Assembly (NCBI RefSeq): GCF_026930145.1
Contig: NZ_JANHOJ010000001.1
Coordinates: forward strand, 186,001 to 250,000
Direction of reading: 5' to 3'
Length of the DNA stretch: 64,000 nucleotides
From: Bartonella sp. A05
GTDB taxonomy: Bacteria; Pseudomonadota; Alphaproteobacteria; Rhizobiales; Rhizobiaceae
The number at the start of each line of letters is the position of its first letter. The stretch's first letter is position 1. Positions 21,447 to 32,621 of the stretch are shown here, piece by piece. Position numbers and translations under genes: made by a program. Under the pieces are notes generated by a model that made no database searches, had not been told where the DNA came from, and was given only the letters and a program-made list of their open reading frames with translations.

Positions 21447-24400
21447 ATGATGGCATCCACAATATCTTACGTGAGACATTTTTTTTCTCAGAAAATAAAA
21501 ACCTGCTCCTTCACCAAAACCGTTTATCCCATTCGTTCAACAGATAAAACGCAAGAAGAGCTTTATAAATTAGGCCATGATATAGCCTATGGCAAAGAAA
21601 TAGTACTTCCTGCATATGAAGAAGAAAGCAATTTCCATGGACGATTAATAGAAAACGCTAAAATTATTCTCCATGCTTTTCGCACCAATGACGTTGCAGC
21701 ACGTAACAACGAAACTATTGCACCATCTGCCCAATGGCTTATCGATAATCATTATACCATTGACCAAACTATACAACAGCTACGCTGTAACTTCTCAAAA
21801 TCTTTCATTAAACAGCTCCCCCCTTATGAAAAAAAGGCAGAAATTCCACGTATTTTCGTTTTAGCTTGGCTGTATATCGCCCATACAGATAGCAGATTTT
21901 CACAAGAAACACTCACAGCTATCATCAATGGCTTTCAAGAAATTTGTACCCTCAACATTGGCGAATTATGGGCACTGCCTTTTGTTATTCGCATGATTTT
22001 AATTGAAAATGTCCGTCGCCTTTCATTGCGTATTGAGCAAGCGCGACATATGTCCCTTTTTGCCAATCAAGCAGCAGATAAAATTACTCTTGCGGAAGAC
22101 GAATCCCAATTATCCAATCTTTTCACTTTTTATGAAAAGTTAACTGCCGATCCAATTTTTTCATCTCGTTTGTTTTATCGTTTGCGAGGCACATCCGTTG
22201 ATTCAACGGTGGCATTGACTTGGCTTGAAAAGCAGTTGCATCACCATGGCAGCAGTCCAGAAATGGCAACAGCTCATGAACATACCTGTCAAGTAAAAGA
22301 CGGAATGACCATGGGACATATTATTCGCTCTCTCAAAACCATTAATGATATTGATTGGACTGTATGGTTTGAAACTGTCAGCTGCGTAGATTTTGTCTTG
22401 CGTAATAACAGTGATTTTGCCGAAATTGATTCTCATTCACGCAATGCTTATCGGCAAGTGATCGAAAAAATTGCACGCCATTCACCTCTTAGTGAACTGG
22501 AAGTTACACATAAAGCTATAGAAATAACGCAATCCTTCTCTGAAGAGACTCCCCATTACAACAATTCTTCTATTGGATGGTATCTTGTTGATGATGGGCG
22601 TTATGCTTTTGAAAAAGCCTGTCAATACAATCCATCCCTTTTCATGCGATGGATACGTGCCTATCGTCGCTTAAAGATAGGAATCATTGCAATCCCTGTC
22701 TCTCTTTTAACGCTCGCTTTTTTGCTCGCAGTTTACACGCTACTACGAACATCTGGTCTAACACCATTGATGACTTTTATCTTTACCGTATTGGCACTCT
22801 TTCCTGCAATGGATGCTGCCTTTTCTTTCTTTAACACTGTCATTTCATGGTTTGTACCACCCCATCAGCTCATTGGTTATGACTATAAAGAGGGTATTCC
22901 TAAACACGCCCGTACAATGGTTGTTGTCCCCACTTTAATCACATCACATGATTATATTGATGAGCAAATACGCAATCTTGAAGTGCACTATCTTTCTAAT
23001 CCTCAAGGCGCTATTCATTTTGCGCTTATCACAGACTGGGCAGATGCATCGTTAGAAGCAACACAGGACGATCTTGATCTTCTACAGTACGCACAAAAGG
23101 GTATTGCTGAACTTAACCACCGCTATCATAGGGATGATATTCCTTTATTTTTTCTTCTACACCGCCGGCGTCTTTATAATGCCGGTGAAAAATGCTGGAT
23201 GGGATGGGAACGTAAACGCGGTAAACTTCATGAACTCAACCTCTTATTACGAGGCAATCAAAATACAAGCTTCTATACTCCAGATCCACGTCTTCCCATG
23301 GATTGCCGTTTTGTTATGACACTTGATTCAGATACACGTCTAACGCCTGAAAGTGTCCCTAAACTCGTCGGGAAGCTCAACCATCCGCTCAATCATCCCA
23401 TTTTTGATCCCAAAAATGGAAAGATTGTTAAAGGCTACAGTATTTTACAACCTCGTATTACGCCTTCTCTCTCAGCAGGAGAAAACACATCAATTCTGCA
23501 ACGGGTTTTTTCTACCAATCGCGGCATCGATCCTTATGTCTTTGCCGTATCTGATACCTATCAAGATCTTTTAGGAGAAGGAACTTTTACCGGCAAAGGC
23601 CTTTATAATATTGATATATTTGAACAAGCTCTTGAAGGAAAAATCAAAGAAAATACTGTTCTCAGTCATGATCTTTTGGAAGGAAGTTATGCGCGTGCCG
23701 CACTGGTAAGTGACAGCGAAGTAATTGAAGACTATCCAACAGCCTATAATGTTGATGTTGCTCGTCATCATCGTTGGGTTCGCGGTGATTGGCAATTATT
23801 GCCCTATCTCATTAACCGACGTCAAATTAACCTCACGGCACGTTGGAAAATGCAAGATAATCTGCGTCGTTCCCTCACACCACTTATGTGGTTGATCGCA
23901 ACAATCACGGGGTGGTCTGTTTTGCCATTTAAAACAGCAATCATCTGGCAAACATTTTTGTTTCTTAGCCTATTTATTTCCCCAATTCTAGGTGTACTTC
24001 AGACACTCATTCCAATCCGTATCCATTATTCTTTGCGCGGTCATTTGCAATCGATTTTAAACACTATTGCATCCACGATAGCGAATATCTTTCTTAGAAT
24101 TACGTTTATTGCCCATTCAGCTTATTTTATGACTGATGCAATTGTCCGCACGCTTTATCGTATGATTATTTCGAAACAACATCTTCTTGAATGGAAAACA
24201 TCAGCCGCAACAAAATCAATCCCTAATAGTTTAGGCTTCTATGTTTTCACAATGTGGCCAGCATCGCTTATAGGCATTATCGCTGTAGCAATCCCTGTAT
24301 CCTTTTATAATCTAACAAGCTTTATCGCTTTACCTTTTGGGATAATGTGGTTCTTTTCACCGCTGATTGCATGGCTTGTCAGCCAACCAACCACATTTCA

Positions 24401-27400
24401 AGATACTCTTGATATATCTCAAGAAGATAAAAGAGCGCTACAGCGTATTGCACGACGGACATGGCTTTATTATGTAACTTTTGTTAATGCACAAAGCAAT
24501 TATTTGCCACCCGATAATTTTCAAGAAGATCCTGAACCCCTTGTTGCCCAACGCACATCACCAACTAATATTGGCGTTTATCTTCTTTCCACTATTGCCT
24601 CACGTGATTTTGGCTGGATCAGCTTTGAAGAGACGATTATACGCATCGAGCACACGTTAAGCACTCTTGAAAAAATGGAAAAATTCCGTGGTCACCTCTA
24701 TAATTGGTATGAAACGGATACACTTAGACCTTTATTACCTACCTATGTTTCAACTGTTGATTCAGGGAATCTTGCCGGCCATTTGATAACACTCTCCTCT
24801 GCCTTAAGGGAATGGGCTGAAACCCCGAGTCTTTTTTTACAAAGCAATCTAACGGGCCTATTAGATGTCAATGATATTCTTAAAGAAACTTTAGAAGAAA
24901 TTCCAGATAGTCAAAATATTGTGTGCTCCTTACGCCGACGGATCAGAGAACATATTGCCAATTTTCATCGTACCATCAGTACTCTCATAGAAAAACCAGA
25001 AACTATAACTTTACAGACTACGCATCTTTTGCCAACAGTCCATGATATTGTACAACTAACAGATGAACTCAATCAAAAAATTCAAACAGCCGAATCCGCT
25101 CGTACTCTGTCTTGGGCCACATGCCTTTTAGAAACGTGCAAAATCCATAATCATGATGCCACTGGTAGCGACAATACCAAAAAACTGTACAAAAAATTAA
25201 CTGCTTTAGCTGAAAAAGCACGGCAAATAGCCTTTGATATGAAATTTGACTTTTTGGAATGTCCTGAACGACAACTCTTATCCATCGGCTACCGTGTTCA
25301 AGAAAATAAATTAGATGAAAGCTGCTATGATCTTCTGGCTTCAGAAGCACGTCTCTCTAGTCTTTTTGCCATTGCGAAAGGCGATATCAAATTAAAACAT
25401 TGGTTTCATTTAGGCCGATTGCTCACTCCAATTGGTTGGAAAGGTGCTCTCCTCTCATGGTCGGGATCCATGTTCGAATATCTAATGCCCTCGCTGGTTA
25501 TGCACGAACCCTTAGGATCCATACTGGATCAAACCAATCGATTAATTATTCGTCACCAAATACAATACGCTCACACACAAGGATTACCTTGGGGAATTTC
25601 AGAAGCTGCATTTAATGCCCGCGATCACTTAATGAATTACCAATATTCAAATTTTGGTGCCCCAAGTCTTGGACTCCAACGCGGATTATCACGCAATGCT
25701 GTTATTGCTCCTTATGCCAGCCTCTTAGCTGCACAATATATGCCAACCCAAGCCGTAACTAATTTAAAACGCCTGCGTGAGCTCGGCGCTTTAGGAGAAT
25801 ATGGTTACTATGACTCCGTTGATTTTACCCCTTCACGTGTGCAAGAAGGGGAAGAATACGCTATTGTGCGTAATTATTATGCACACCATCATGGTATGTC
25901 CATTCTTGCTGTCAACAATGTCATTTTTGAAGGTCGGATGCGTAATCGTTTTCACCAAGATCCCATCATTGAAGCAGCACAGTTATTATTACAGGAAAGA
26001 GCTCCGAGCCAAATCCCCATCATTCATACAAAAGTTGCCAATCCTCTGTGCAATCATTTTGGAAAACTTGATGATGCTCCTATCCGCATTATCACAAATC
26101 CGCTTCTCAAACCCCGTGAAACTTTACTCTTATCAAATGGTGCTTATTCCGCCATGCTAACAGCCAATGGTTCCGGCTATAGCCGTTGGCATGATTATGC
26201 TATCACGCGTTTTATCCCTGATGCTACAGAAGATCAACAAGGCACTTTGTTTTTCCTGCGTGATATACAAAGCGGACATTGGTGGTCTGCCACCGGTGAA
26301 CCAACACGTGTTTCCGAAGAAGAATTGATCAGCATTTTTACGGATGAAAAAGCGGAATATACAAAAATAGTTGATGGCATAAAGTCAACTCTCGAATGTC
26401 TTGTTGCATCTGAAGGTAACGGCGAAGGAAGACGTCTCCAACTTACAAATACAACCAGTCAAGATCGCCTGATTGAAGTTACTTCTTATGCTGAACTGGC
26501 GCTCGCAACAATGGAAACTGATTACGCTCATCCTGTTTTTTCACGTATGTTTATAGAAACAGAAATCGCTGATTTAGGTCAAACAATTTTTGCTAAAAGA
26601 CGCAAACGTGCTCCCAGCGATCCTGATATCCATATTGCCCATTTTATTACCGATACATCGAATATCATCCAAGAAACAGAAGCTGAAACAGACCGTTATC
26701 TTTTTATAGGCCGTGGACGATCAATCCACCATGCTGCTGCATTTGATCAGAATACTCATTTCAAAAGTCGTCAGGGATGCGTCCTTGATCCGATTATATC
26801 AATCCGCTGTCGCGTAAAAGTCCCAGCACATGAAAAAGTAGAACTTATCTTTTGGACTTTCGCGGACAATTCAAAAGAAACTCTGCAAAATCATATTAGG
26901 TATTATCGACAACCCGATATATTCCAGCGTGAATTGTCGATGGCATGGACACGTTCGCAAATTTCAATGTACCAAAGCGGTATCCAGCCAAGAGAAGCTA
27001 TTGTTTATCAAAAATATGCAACATCTCTTATCTATCCTGATAGAACATGGCGTCTTCCTCCTGAAATCTTGGCAAAAACCCTTGGCAAGCAATCTGATCT
27101 CTGGCCAATGTCTCTTTCAGGAGACTATCCTATCTGCCTTCTTAGAATAGATAATGAAACAGATATAACTGTGCTCCGTGAACTACTTAAAGCACATGAA
27201 TATTGGCGTATGCGGGGCCTCATTGTTGATCTAGTCATTCTTAATGAGCGGACATTTTCCTATATACAGGATACGCAACACTCCGTTGAATGGGTGTGCG
27301 AATCTTACCGTCATCATGCCAAGGACAAAAATGGATGCCAACATATTTTTACCCTGCGGCGTGATCAAATGAATGAGCAAAGTTTTAAGACACTTCTTGC

Positions 27401-30038
27401 ATCAGCCCGCATTGTCCTTCATGCTCAGAATGGATCTCTGTCTGAACAGCTCAAACATATTGAAAATAATGATTCCGATCTAACAACCCGCAAGTACAGT
27501 AAAGAATCCAATTATTGCTCGCACCGCAATCAGCATCACAAAAGCAAGCAAACAGCCACCACCACTGAACGAAGCCATTTTTCCTCCATTGGCACTGAGC
27601 AACAAAAGCCACCACTTCCCCTCGTCAATGGCGAAGATTTGCAGTATTGGAATGGTTATGGTGGTTTTAATCACGAAAACCATTATGTTGTGCGTCTTAA
27701 CGGACAGACAACCACACCGCATCCATGGATTAATGTCATTGCCAATAACGGCTTTGGCTTTCATGTATCGGCTGAAGGTGCAATCTTCACCTGGGCTAAC
27801 AATAGCAGAGATTATCAATTAACCCCTTGGACAAATGATCCCGTTTCCAACCGCCCTGGGGAAGCGCTGTATATTGTTGATCGCCATTCTTTGAAATGTT
27901 TTTCTCCAGTTTCCGCTGTTGAATGTGATGATAGTGTTGTTTACGAAGCCTGCCATGGCTTTGGATTCTCAACCTTTCAATCCACTCATTCGGATATCGC
28001 GTTGCATTTTACCCATACCCTCGACCATAAAAGGCCTGTGCGCATTTCACGTCTCATCATCAAAAATGAGGGAAAAACACAACGCAGCCTACGCCTTTAT
28101 AATTACGTTGAATGGGTTTTAGGCAATATTCGTACAAAATATGCTCCCTTTATTGTCCCTTATCACGATCCTAAACGTGGTGCACATTTTATTCGAAACC
28201 CCTACCACACCGAGAGATCTGAACAAGTCACTTTTTTATCAGCATCTGAAATGCCAACCAGCGTTACCACAGATCGCACCGAGTTTATTGGTCCGACAGG
28301 AACTGTTCACCATCCACGTGCTATTCGTCAAGCTGAAGCTCTTTCAAATCTCGTTGAAGCAGGTCGCGATCCTTGTTCAGCATTAGCCTATGATCTTGAT
28401 CTGCTCCCCGGCCAAACAAAAGAAATCATCTTTTACCTTGGCAGTGCTGAAAATATGCAAGAAGCTGAAAAACTGCTGGATCAAGCGCGAATAGACGACT
28501 TTAATGATCTTCTTGCGCAACAAAAACAACAATGGGATGATCTTGTTTCATCGCTACAAGTTAAAACCCCTGATCCCTCTTTTGATATTATGGTCAATCG
28601 CTGGCTCCCTTATCAAATCTACGCCTGCCGCATACTGGCTCGCACAGCTTTTTATCAAGCCAGTGGTGCATTTGGTTTTCGTGATCAATTACAAGATAGC
28701 TTGTCTTTATTACTGCTGAAGCCACAACTCGCACGTGAGCAATTATTAAATGCTGCAATGCATCAATTTCCTGAAGGAGATGTACAACATTGGTGGCTTC
28801 CGAACACTAATTCTGGTGTTCGAACCCTTATTTCTGATGATATTGTCTGGCTTGCGTATGGAACAGCTCTTTATGTAAACACTACTGGCGAATATACATT
28901 TCTTGATACCTTAATTTCCTTCATTGAAGGAGCTCCTCTAGAAAAAGGGCAACATGATTCTTATTTTCAACCTACACAATCTGTAAAAACTGCAACCCTC
29001 TATGAACATTGTGCTTTAGCCTTAGACCTTGCCATCAAACGCTGTGGCCCACACAATCTTCCACTCATTTTAGGCGGTGATTGGAATGATGGCATGAATT
29101 TAGTGGGAATTGAAGGAAAAGGAGAAAGCGTTTGGTTGGGATGGTTCCTTGGAACGACACTAAAAGAATTCATTCCTCTAGCCCAAAACCGTGGTGACCA
29201 CAGTCACGCTGAAACGTGGCATACATACCTTGAACGTTTGACCAAAGCTTTAGAAGAAAGCGGTTGGGATGGTGCTTGGTACCGACGTGGTTATTTTGAT
29301 GACGCCACTCCTCTTGGCTCCCAAAAAAATGTTGAATGCCAAATTGATACCATTGCTCAATCTTGGGCTGTAATTTCTAAAATGGCCTCTCCTCACCGTC
29401 AAAAACAAGCAATGACATCGATGCTTGATCTTCTATGTGACGAAAAAGGCAGACTTTTACGCCTTTTCTGGCCACCTTTTAACAAAAGTCCTCTTGAACC
29501 GGGTTATATTAAAGGTTATCCACCAGGAGTTCGTGAGAATGGTGGCCAATATACCCATGGTGCTGTTTGGAGCATTATAGCATTGGCTGAAATTGGTGAA
29601 GTAGACAAAGCCTACTCTTTGTTCTCTATGATAAATCCTATTACTCATGCTCACAATCCCGAAATTTATCGTGTCGAGCCTTATGTCATGGCCGCAGATA
29701 TCTATGCCGTTGAACCACACCGTGGACAAGGCGGTTGGACATGGTATACAGGCTCAGCAGGCTGGTTTTACCGAGCCGCAATACAGACGATTCTTGGAAT
29801 CCACTGCCAAGCTGATCAGTTATTTTTACGCCCACACTTGCCCTCTGACTGGCCTGAATACGAAGTAAAAATGAAGTTCCATAATGCTGTTTATACCATT
29901 AAAGTTAAATGGGCAGAAGACAATATACTTAGTATTAATGGAAAGGTATATGCAAAAATTGATACCGGAATACAACTAAAGAAAACAGGACACCATGAAA
30001 TTGTACGCACCCTAAAATCTAAAGATAACAACAAGTAA
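21447..30038 (+). CDS. cgs: Cyclic beta-1,2-glucan synthase (NdvB/ChvB/Cgs)
   Basis: This giant inner-membrane enzyme starts, elongates, phosphorolyses and cyclises beta-1,2-glucan chains from UDP-glucose, giving periplasmic cyclic glucans used in osmoadaptation and host interaction. At 2863 residues it matches the Brucella and Agrobacterium enzymes. Order: N-terminal region; membrane segments about residues 405-475; GT84 glycosyltransferase with MTLDSDTRL (near 625) and HHRWVRGDW (near 775, the QxxRW equivalent); a second membrane cluster about 810-990; large carbohydrate-binding region; C-terminal GH94 phosphorylase domain with GGDWNDGMN (near 2545). The frame is open throughout with no stops, so it is presumably functional. 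No transporter (ndvA) or modification gene is adjacent. Confidence 0.96.
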   Translation: MMASTISYVRHFFSQKIKTCSFTKTVYPIRSTDKTQEELYKLGHDIAYGKEIVLPAYEEESNFHGRLIENAKIILHAFRTNDVAARNNETIAPSAQWLIDNHYTIDQTIQQLRCNFSKSFIKQLPPYEKKAEIPRIFVLAWLYIAHTDSRFSQETLTAIINGFQEICTLNIGELWALPFVIRMILIENVRRLSLRIEQARHMSLFANQAADKITLAEDESQLSNLFTFYEKLTADPIFSSRLFYRLRGTSVDSTVALTWLEKQLHHHGSSPEMATAHEHTCQVKDGMTMGHIIRSLKTINDIDWTVWFETVSCVDFVLRNNSDFAEIDSHSRNAYRQVIEKIARHSPLSELEVTHKAIEITQSFSEETPHYNNSSIGWYLVDDGRYAFEKACQYNPSLFMRWIRAYRRLKIGIIAIPVSLLTLAFLLAVYTLLRTSGLTPLMTFIFTVLALFPAMDAAFSFFNTVISWFVPPHQLIGYDYKEGIPKHARTMVVVPTLITSHDYIDEQIRNLEVHYLSNPQGAIHFALITDWADASLEATQDDLDLLQYAQKGIAELNHRYHRDDIPLFFLLHRRRLYNAGEKCWMGWERKRGKLHELNLLLRGNQNTSFYTPDPRLPMDCRFVMTLDSDTRLTPESVPKLVGKLNHPLNHPIFDPKNGKIVKGYSILQPRITPSLSAGENTSILQRVFSTNRGIDPYVFAVSDTYQDLLGEGTFTGKGLYNIDIFEQALEGKIKENTVLSHDLLEGSYARAALVSDSEVIEDYPTAYNVDVARHHRWVRGDWQLLPYLINRRQINLTARWKMQDNLRRSLTPLMWLIATITGWSVLPFKTAIIWQTFLFLSLFISPILGVLQTLIPIRIHYSLRGHLQSILNTIASTIANIFLRITFIAHSAYFMTDAIVRTLYRMIISKQHLLEWKTSAATKSIPNSLGFYVFTMWPASLIGIIAVAIPVSFYNLTSFIALPFGIMWFFSPLIAWLVSQPTTFQDTLDISQEDKRALQRIARRTWLYYVTFVNAQSNYLPPDNFQEDPEPLVAQRTSPTNIGVYLLSTIASRDFGWISFEETIIRIEHTLSTLEKMEKFRGHLYNWYETDTLRPLLPTYVSTVDSGNLAGHLITLSSALREWAETPSLFLQSNLTGLLDVNDILKETLEEIPDSQNIVCSLRRRIREHIANFHRTISTLIEKPETITLQTTHLLPTVHDIVQLTDELNQKIQTAESARTLSWATCLLETCKIHNHDATGSDNTKKLYKKLTALAEKARQIAFDMKFDFLECPERQLLSIGYRVQENKLDESCYDLLASEARLSSLFAIAKGDIKLKHWFHLGRLLTPIGWKGALLSWSGSMFEYLMPSLVMHEPLGSILDQTNRLIIRHQIQYAHTQGLPWGISEAAFNARDHLMNYQYSNFGAPSLGLQRGLSRNAVIAPYASLLAAQYMPTQAVTNLKRLRELGALGEYGYYDSVDFTPSRVQEGEEYAIVRNYYAHHHGMSILAVNNVIFEGRMRNRFHQDPIIEAAQLLLQERAPSQIPIIHTKVANPLCNHFGKLDDAPIRIITNPLLKPRETLLLSNGAYSAMLTANGSGYSRWHDYAITRFIPDATEDQQGTLFFLRDIQSGHWWSATGEPTRVSEEELISIFTDEKAEYTKIVDGIKSTLECLVASEGNGEGRRLQLTNTTSQDRLIEVTSYAELALATMETDYAHPVFSRMFIETEIADLGQTIFAKRRKRAPSDPDIHIAHFITDTSNIIQETEAETDRYLFIGRGRSIHHAAAFDQNTHFKSRQGCVLDPIISIRCRVKVPAHEKVELIFWTFADNSKETLQNHIRYYRQPDIFQRELSMAWTRSQISMYQSGIQPREAIVYQKYATSLIYPDRTWRLPPEILAKTLGKQSDLWPMSLSGDYPICLLRIDNETDITVLRELLKAHEYWRMRGLIVDLVILNERTFSYIQDTQHSVEWVCESYRHHAKDKNGCQHIFTLRRDQMNEQSFKTLLASARIVLHAQNGSLSEQLKHIENNDSDLTTRKYSKESNYCSHRNQHHKSKQTATTTERSHFSSIGTEQQKPPLPLVNGEDLQYWNGYGGFNHENHYVVRLNGQTTTPHPWINVIANNGFGFHVSAEGAIFTWANNSRDYQLTPWTNDPVSNRPGEALYIVDRHSLKCFSPVSAVECDDSVVYEACHGFGFSTFQSTHSDIALHFTHTLDHKRPVRISRLIIKNEGKTQRSLRLYNYVEWVLGNIRTKYAPFIVPYHDPKRGAHFIRNPYHTERSEQVTFLSASEMPTSVTTDRTEFIGPTGTVHHPRAIRQAEALSNLVEAGRDPCSALAYDLDLLPGQTKEIIFYLGSAENMQEAEKLLDQARIDDFNDLLAQQKQQWDDLVSSLQVKTPDPSFDIMVNRWLPYQIYACRILARTAFYQASGAFGFRDQLQDSLSLLLLKPQLAREQLLNAAMHQFPEGDVQHWWLPNTNSGVRTLISDDIVWLAYGTALYVNTTGEYTFLDTLISFIEGAPLEKGQHDSYFQPTQSVKTATLYEHCALALDLAIKRCGPHNLPLILGGDWNDGMNLVGIEGKGESVWLGWFLGTTLKEFIPLAQNRGDHSHAETWHTYLERLTKALEESGWDGAWYRRGYFDDATPLGSQKNVECQIDTIAQSWAVISKMASPHRQKQAMTSMLDLLCDEKGRLLRLFWPPFNKSPLEPGYIKGYPPGVRENGGQYTHGAVWSIIALAEIGEVDKAYSLFSMINPITHAHNPEIYRVEPYVMAADIYAVEPHRGQGGWTWYTGSAGWFYRAAIQTILGIHCQADQLFLRPHLPSDWPEYEVKMKFHNAVYTIKVKWAEDNILSINGKVYAKIDTGIQLKKTGHHEIVRTLKSKDNNK

Positions 30039-30155
30039 AAAACTTTTTTATATTGCTCTAAGCTGTTATATTTGTTACATTTTTATATTGTTCGTAATAT
30101 ATCACCTTAGTATGAAAACAATATTAGATCTCATTAAACCGAAAGAGAAGAGATC

Positions 30156-31430
30156 ATGAATCGTACAGATATTGCTAAACGTGTTTATAACCATACATGG
30201 AAACTTGATCCGATCATTCGTTCGCTTCTCGATACGGATTTTTATAAGCTTCTTATGGTGCAGATGATTTGGAGGCTTTATCCAAATGTTCATGCTACTT
30301 TCTCGCTCATTAACCGTACCAAAACAGTTCATCTTGCCAATGATATTAATGAAGGTGAGCTGCGTGCTCAACTTGATCATGCCATCAGTTTGCGCTTTAC
30401 AAAAAAAGAAATGATATGGCTTGCTGGCAATACATTTTATGGTCGCAAAAAAATTTTTAAACCGGATTTTCTTAATTGGCTTGAGAAATTTCAACTTCCC
30501 GAATATGAGCTAACCCAGAAGGATGGCCAATATATTTTACATTTTTATGGCCCATGGGCATACAGCTCTATGTGGGAAATTCCTGCCCTTGCTATTATCA
30601 ATGAATTACGCTCACGCGCTGCTCTAAAAAACCTTGGTCGTTTTGCACTGGATGTGCTTTATGCCCGTGCAAAAGCAAAAATGTGGAGCAAAATTGAACG
30701 CCTTCAAAAACTTCCTGATATTAAAATATCTGATTTTGGCACCAGACGTCGCCATTCTTTTTTATGGCAACGCTGGTGTGTTGAAGCATTAAAAGAAGGC
30801 CTTGGAAATTCTCTTATGGGCACTTCTAATATCCTTCTAGCCATGGACACAGATTTAGAGGCCATTGGTACAAACGCACATGAACTCCCTATGGTTATTG
30901 CAGCTCTTGCTGAAAATGATGATGACTTACGCAATGCACCTTACCAAGTTCTACGAGATTGGAACCAATATTACGGTGGAAACCTTTTGATTGTTTTACC
31001 AGATGCTTTCGGCACAGAAGCATTTTTACGTAATGCGCCAGAATGGGTGGCAGACTGGACAGGTTTCAGACCCGATAGCGCTCCACCTATTGAAGGAGGT
31101 GAACGCATTATCAAATGGTGGCAAGAAAAAGGAAAAAAACCACGTGAAAAATTATTGATTTTTTCCGATGCGCTCGATGTAGATACAATTGAAAAAACCT
31201 ATCATCATTTCCATGACAAAGTGCGTATGAGTTTTGGCTGGGGAACCAATCTCACCAATGACTTTGAGGGTTGTGCACCCAAAAAAATCGCAAACCTTGA
31301 TGCTATTTCTCTTGTCTGCAAAGTCACCCAAGTAAATGATCGACCAGCTGTAAAACTTTCAGATAATCCTGAAAAAACTATGGGTGATCCTCAAGAAATA
31401 CAACGCTATCTCAATCTTTTTAGCAATTAA
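30156..31430 (+). CDS. pncB: Nicotinate phosphoribosyltransferase
   Basis: PncB converts nicotinate and PRPP to nicotinate mononucleotide, the salvage entry to NAD. The 424-residue product shows the family core: [20 protein letters not shown] (20 residues, near 24-43), [14 protein letters not shown] and [25 protein letters not shown] (shortened), [14 protein letters not shown] and [11 protein letters not shown]. The ATG follows GAAAGAGAAGAGATC. It stands alone after cgs. A complete gene suggests that NAD is made by salvage of host nicotinate, but no other NAD genes are in the window. Confidence 0.95.
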   Translation: MNRTDIAKRVYNHTWKLDPIIRSLLDTDFYKLLMVQMIWRLYPNVHATFSLINRTKTVHLANDINEGELRAQLDHAISLRFTKKEMIWLAGNTFYGRKKIFKPDFLNWLEKFQLPEYELTQKDGQYILHFYGPWAYSSMWEIPALAIINELRSRAALKNLGRFALDVLYARAKAKMWSKIERLQKLPDIKISDFGTRRRHSFLWQRWCVEALKEGLGNSLMGTSNILLAMDTDLEAIGTNAHELPMVIAALAENDDDLRNAPYQVLRDWNQYYGGNLLIVLPDAFGTEAFLRNAPEWVADWTGFRPDSAPPIEGGERIIKWWQEKGKKPREKLLIFSDALDVDTIEKTYHHFHDKVRMSFGWGTNLTNDFEGCAPKKIANLDAISLVCKVTQVNDRPAVKLSDNPEKTMGDPQEIQRYLNLFSN

Positions 31431-31833
31431 AACATACTCTTTAGGACTGAAATATAAACTAATTCGTATAAATGAGAGACAAACTCCTGTGAAATAAATT
31501 AATTTCCAAACAATACAACATACAAAGACTATTGATTTCTCTTAGTACACGAAAAGAATGTGATATTCTGTGAGATAGTCTTTTTGTGCGCGATCTATCC
31601 TATCATGCTGTAAAAGTATTTCTAGCATCCTTAATAATATACGAACATATAGTCTCTCCGTGCCAATGCTTTCACCCGCATATCATCCTAGCCAATGAAT
31701 ACATAACTATTATAACATAACATTTTGCGAAAATGCACGAGCTAAATATTATGGATAGTATCCTAGTTATTATTTGCCCCACAACCTTCTATCAAATTCC
31801 CATAACATAAAATGCGTTTGATTCATAAATTTT
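31431..31833. other. Spacer between convergent pncB and DUF454 gene
   Basis: This 403-bp AT-rich stretch contains no supported gene, clear terminator or repeat that I can see. Confidence 0.5.
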
Positions 31834-32250
31834 CTATTCTGGTATTGATGAGGATGATGACATAGGTGAAGATGGGCGTGTAATCATATAAATAGCAATG
31901 GCCAACAAAACAGTTGCAACCAATAAGGCAAGCCACAAAGCAGGATGCACCACTATCAAAAACAATAAAAAGCCTACAGCCATGCTAACCGTAGCAAAAA
32001 TTTTAACAAAAAGCGGAATAGCTCCATGTTCTTCCCATTGTTTAATGTGCTGACCAAAAACACGGTGATGATACAACCACTGGTGAAAACGCGGTGATGA
32101 ACGAGCAAAACACCATGAAGCAACCAGAAGAAAAGGTACTGTCGGCATAATAGGTAAGACTGCACCGATAACACCCAACACAACCATTACCCAACCCAAT
32201 ATCAAACAACAAATACGCACAGTGCGGGACATCTTAAGTCTTTTTTTCAT
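31834..32250 (-). CDS. DUF454 (YbaN) family inner-membrane protein
   Basis: This is a small membrane protein of the YbaN/DUF454 family, whose function is unknown. The 138-residue product has the typical pattern: RICCLILGWVMVVLGVIGAVLPIMPTVPF (paired helices with the conserved GxxLPxxPTxPF motif), WCFARSSPRFHQWL, then HRVFGQHIKQWEEHGAIP and two further membrane helices. A second ATG six codons in (32232) is an alternative start. It is the last gene on this strand after the metal transporter operon, but is separated from it by 434 bp including a small RNA candidate and terminator. Confidence 0.88.
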   Translation of the reverse strand: MKKRLKMSRTVRICCLILGWVMVVLGVIGAVLPIMPTVPFLLVASWCFARSSPRFHQWLYHHRVFGQHIKQWEEHGAIPLFVKIFATVSMAVGFLLFLIVVHPALWLALLVATVLLAIAIYMITRPSSPMSSSSSIPE

Positions 32251-32502
32251 CCTCTAGCGCCAACACTCCTCTTATTCTGCAAATATTATATATAAAGCTT
32301 TTTTATATAAAATCCCGTAGACAAATCAACTCCCTGTATTTTGCACACAATCACTGCTCAATCCTCTCGTTCATTCATAAGCATACTCTCAATCAGCAAT
32401 TTTCAGTAACGACTCTTGCAAAAGTATAAAGCAGTTTCGTGATATAATAATCATTTCAAAATTTTTAACTACCAAAACAAGTCTTTCAATGAAGAAAAAG
32501 AT

Positions 32503-32535
32503 AAAAAGGCTGCATAATAAATAATGCAGCCTTTT
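32503..32535 (-). terminator. Intrinsic terminator of the small RNA candidate / sit operon
   Basis: On the minus strand AAAAGGCTGCAT and ATGCAGCCTTTT (32524-32535 and 32504-32515 in plus coordinates) form a perfect 12-bp stem with an 8-nt loop, ending in a U-run and then AUCUUUUUC. The A-rich other side could also let it work in the plus direction. Confidence 0.9.
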
Positions 32536-32615
32536 AATTACGAATGCAGCGTTGGGAGGAGGAAATACTGCATCCATCCGCTAGATGTTGGGAGGAAAAT
32601 AATCTAGCGCGCAAT
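32503..32615 (-). ncRNA. Putative anti-Shine-Dalgarno small RNA (cuckoo/alpha-r14/CcsR-like)
   Basis: Read on the minus strand, three hairpins follow one another. Hairpin 1: GCTAGAT / ATCTAGC (32602-32608 with 32580-32586), with TTTTCCTCCCAAC in the loop. Hairpin 2: ATGCAG / CTGCAT (32568-32573 with 32544-32549), with TTTCCTCCTCCCAAC in the loop. Hairpin 3 is the intrinsic terminator. Two stem-loops that each expose CCUCCC, followed by a terminator, is the known plan of rhizobial cuckoo RNAs (alpha-r14, NfeR1) and Rhodobacter CcsR RNAs, which pair with ribosome binding sites. It starts about 70 nt after the sitD stop, so it could have its own promoter or be cut from the operon 3' end. The 5' end is an estimate. 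Confidence 0.75.
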
Positions 32616-32621
32616 TCTTTA

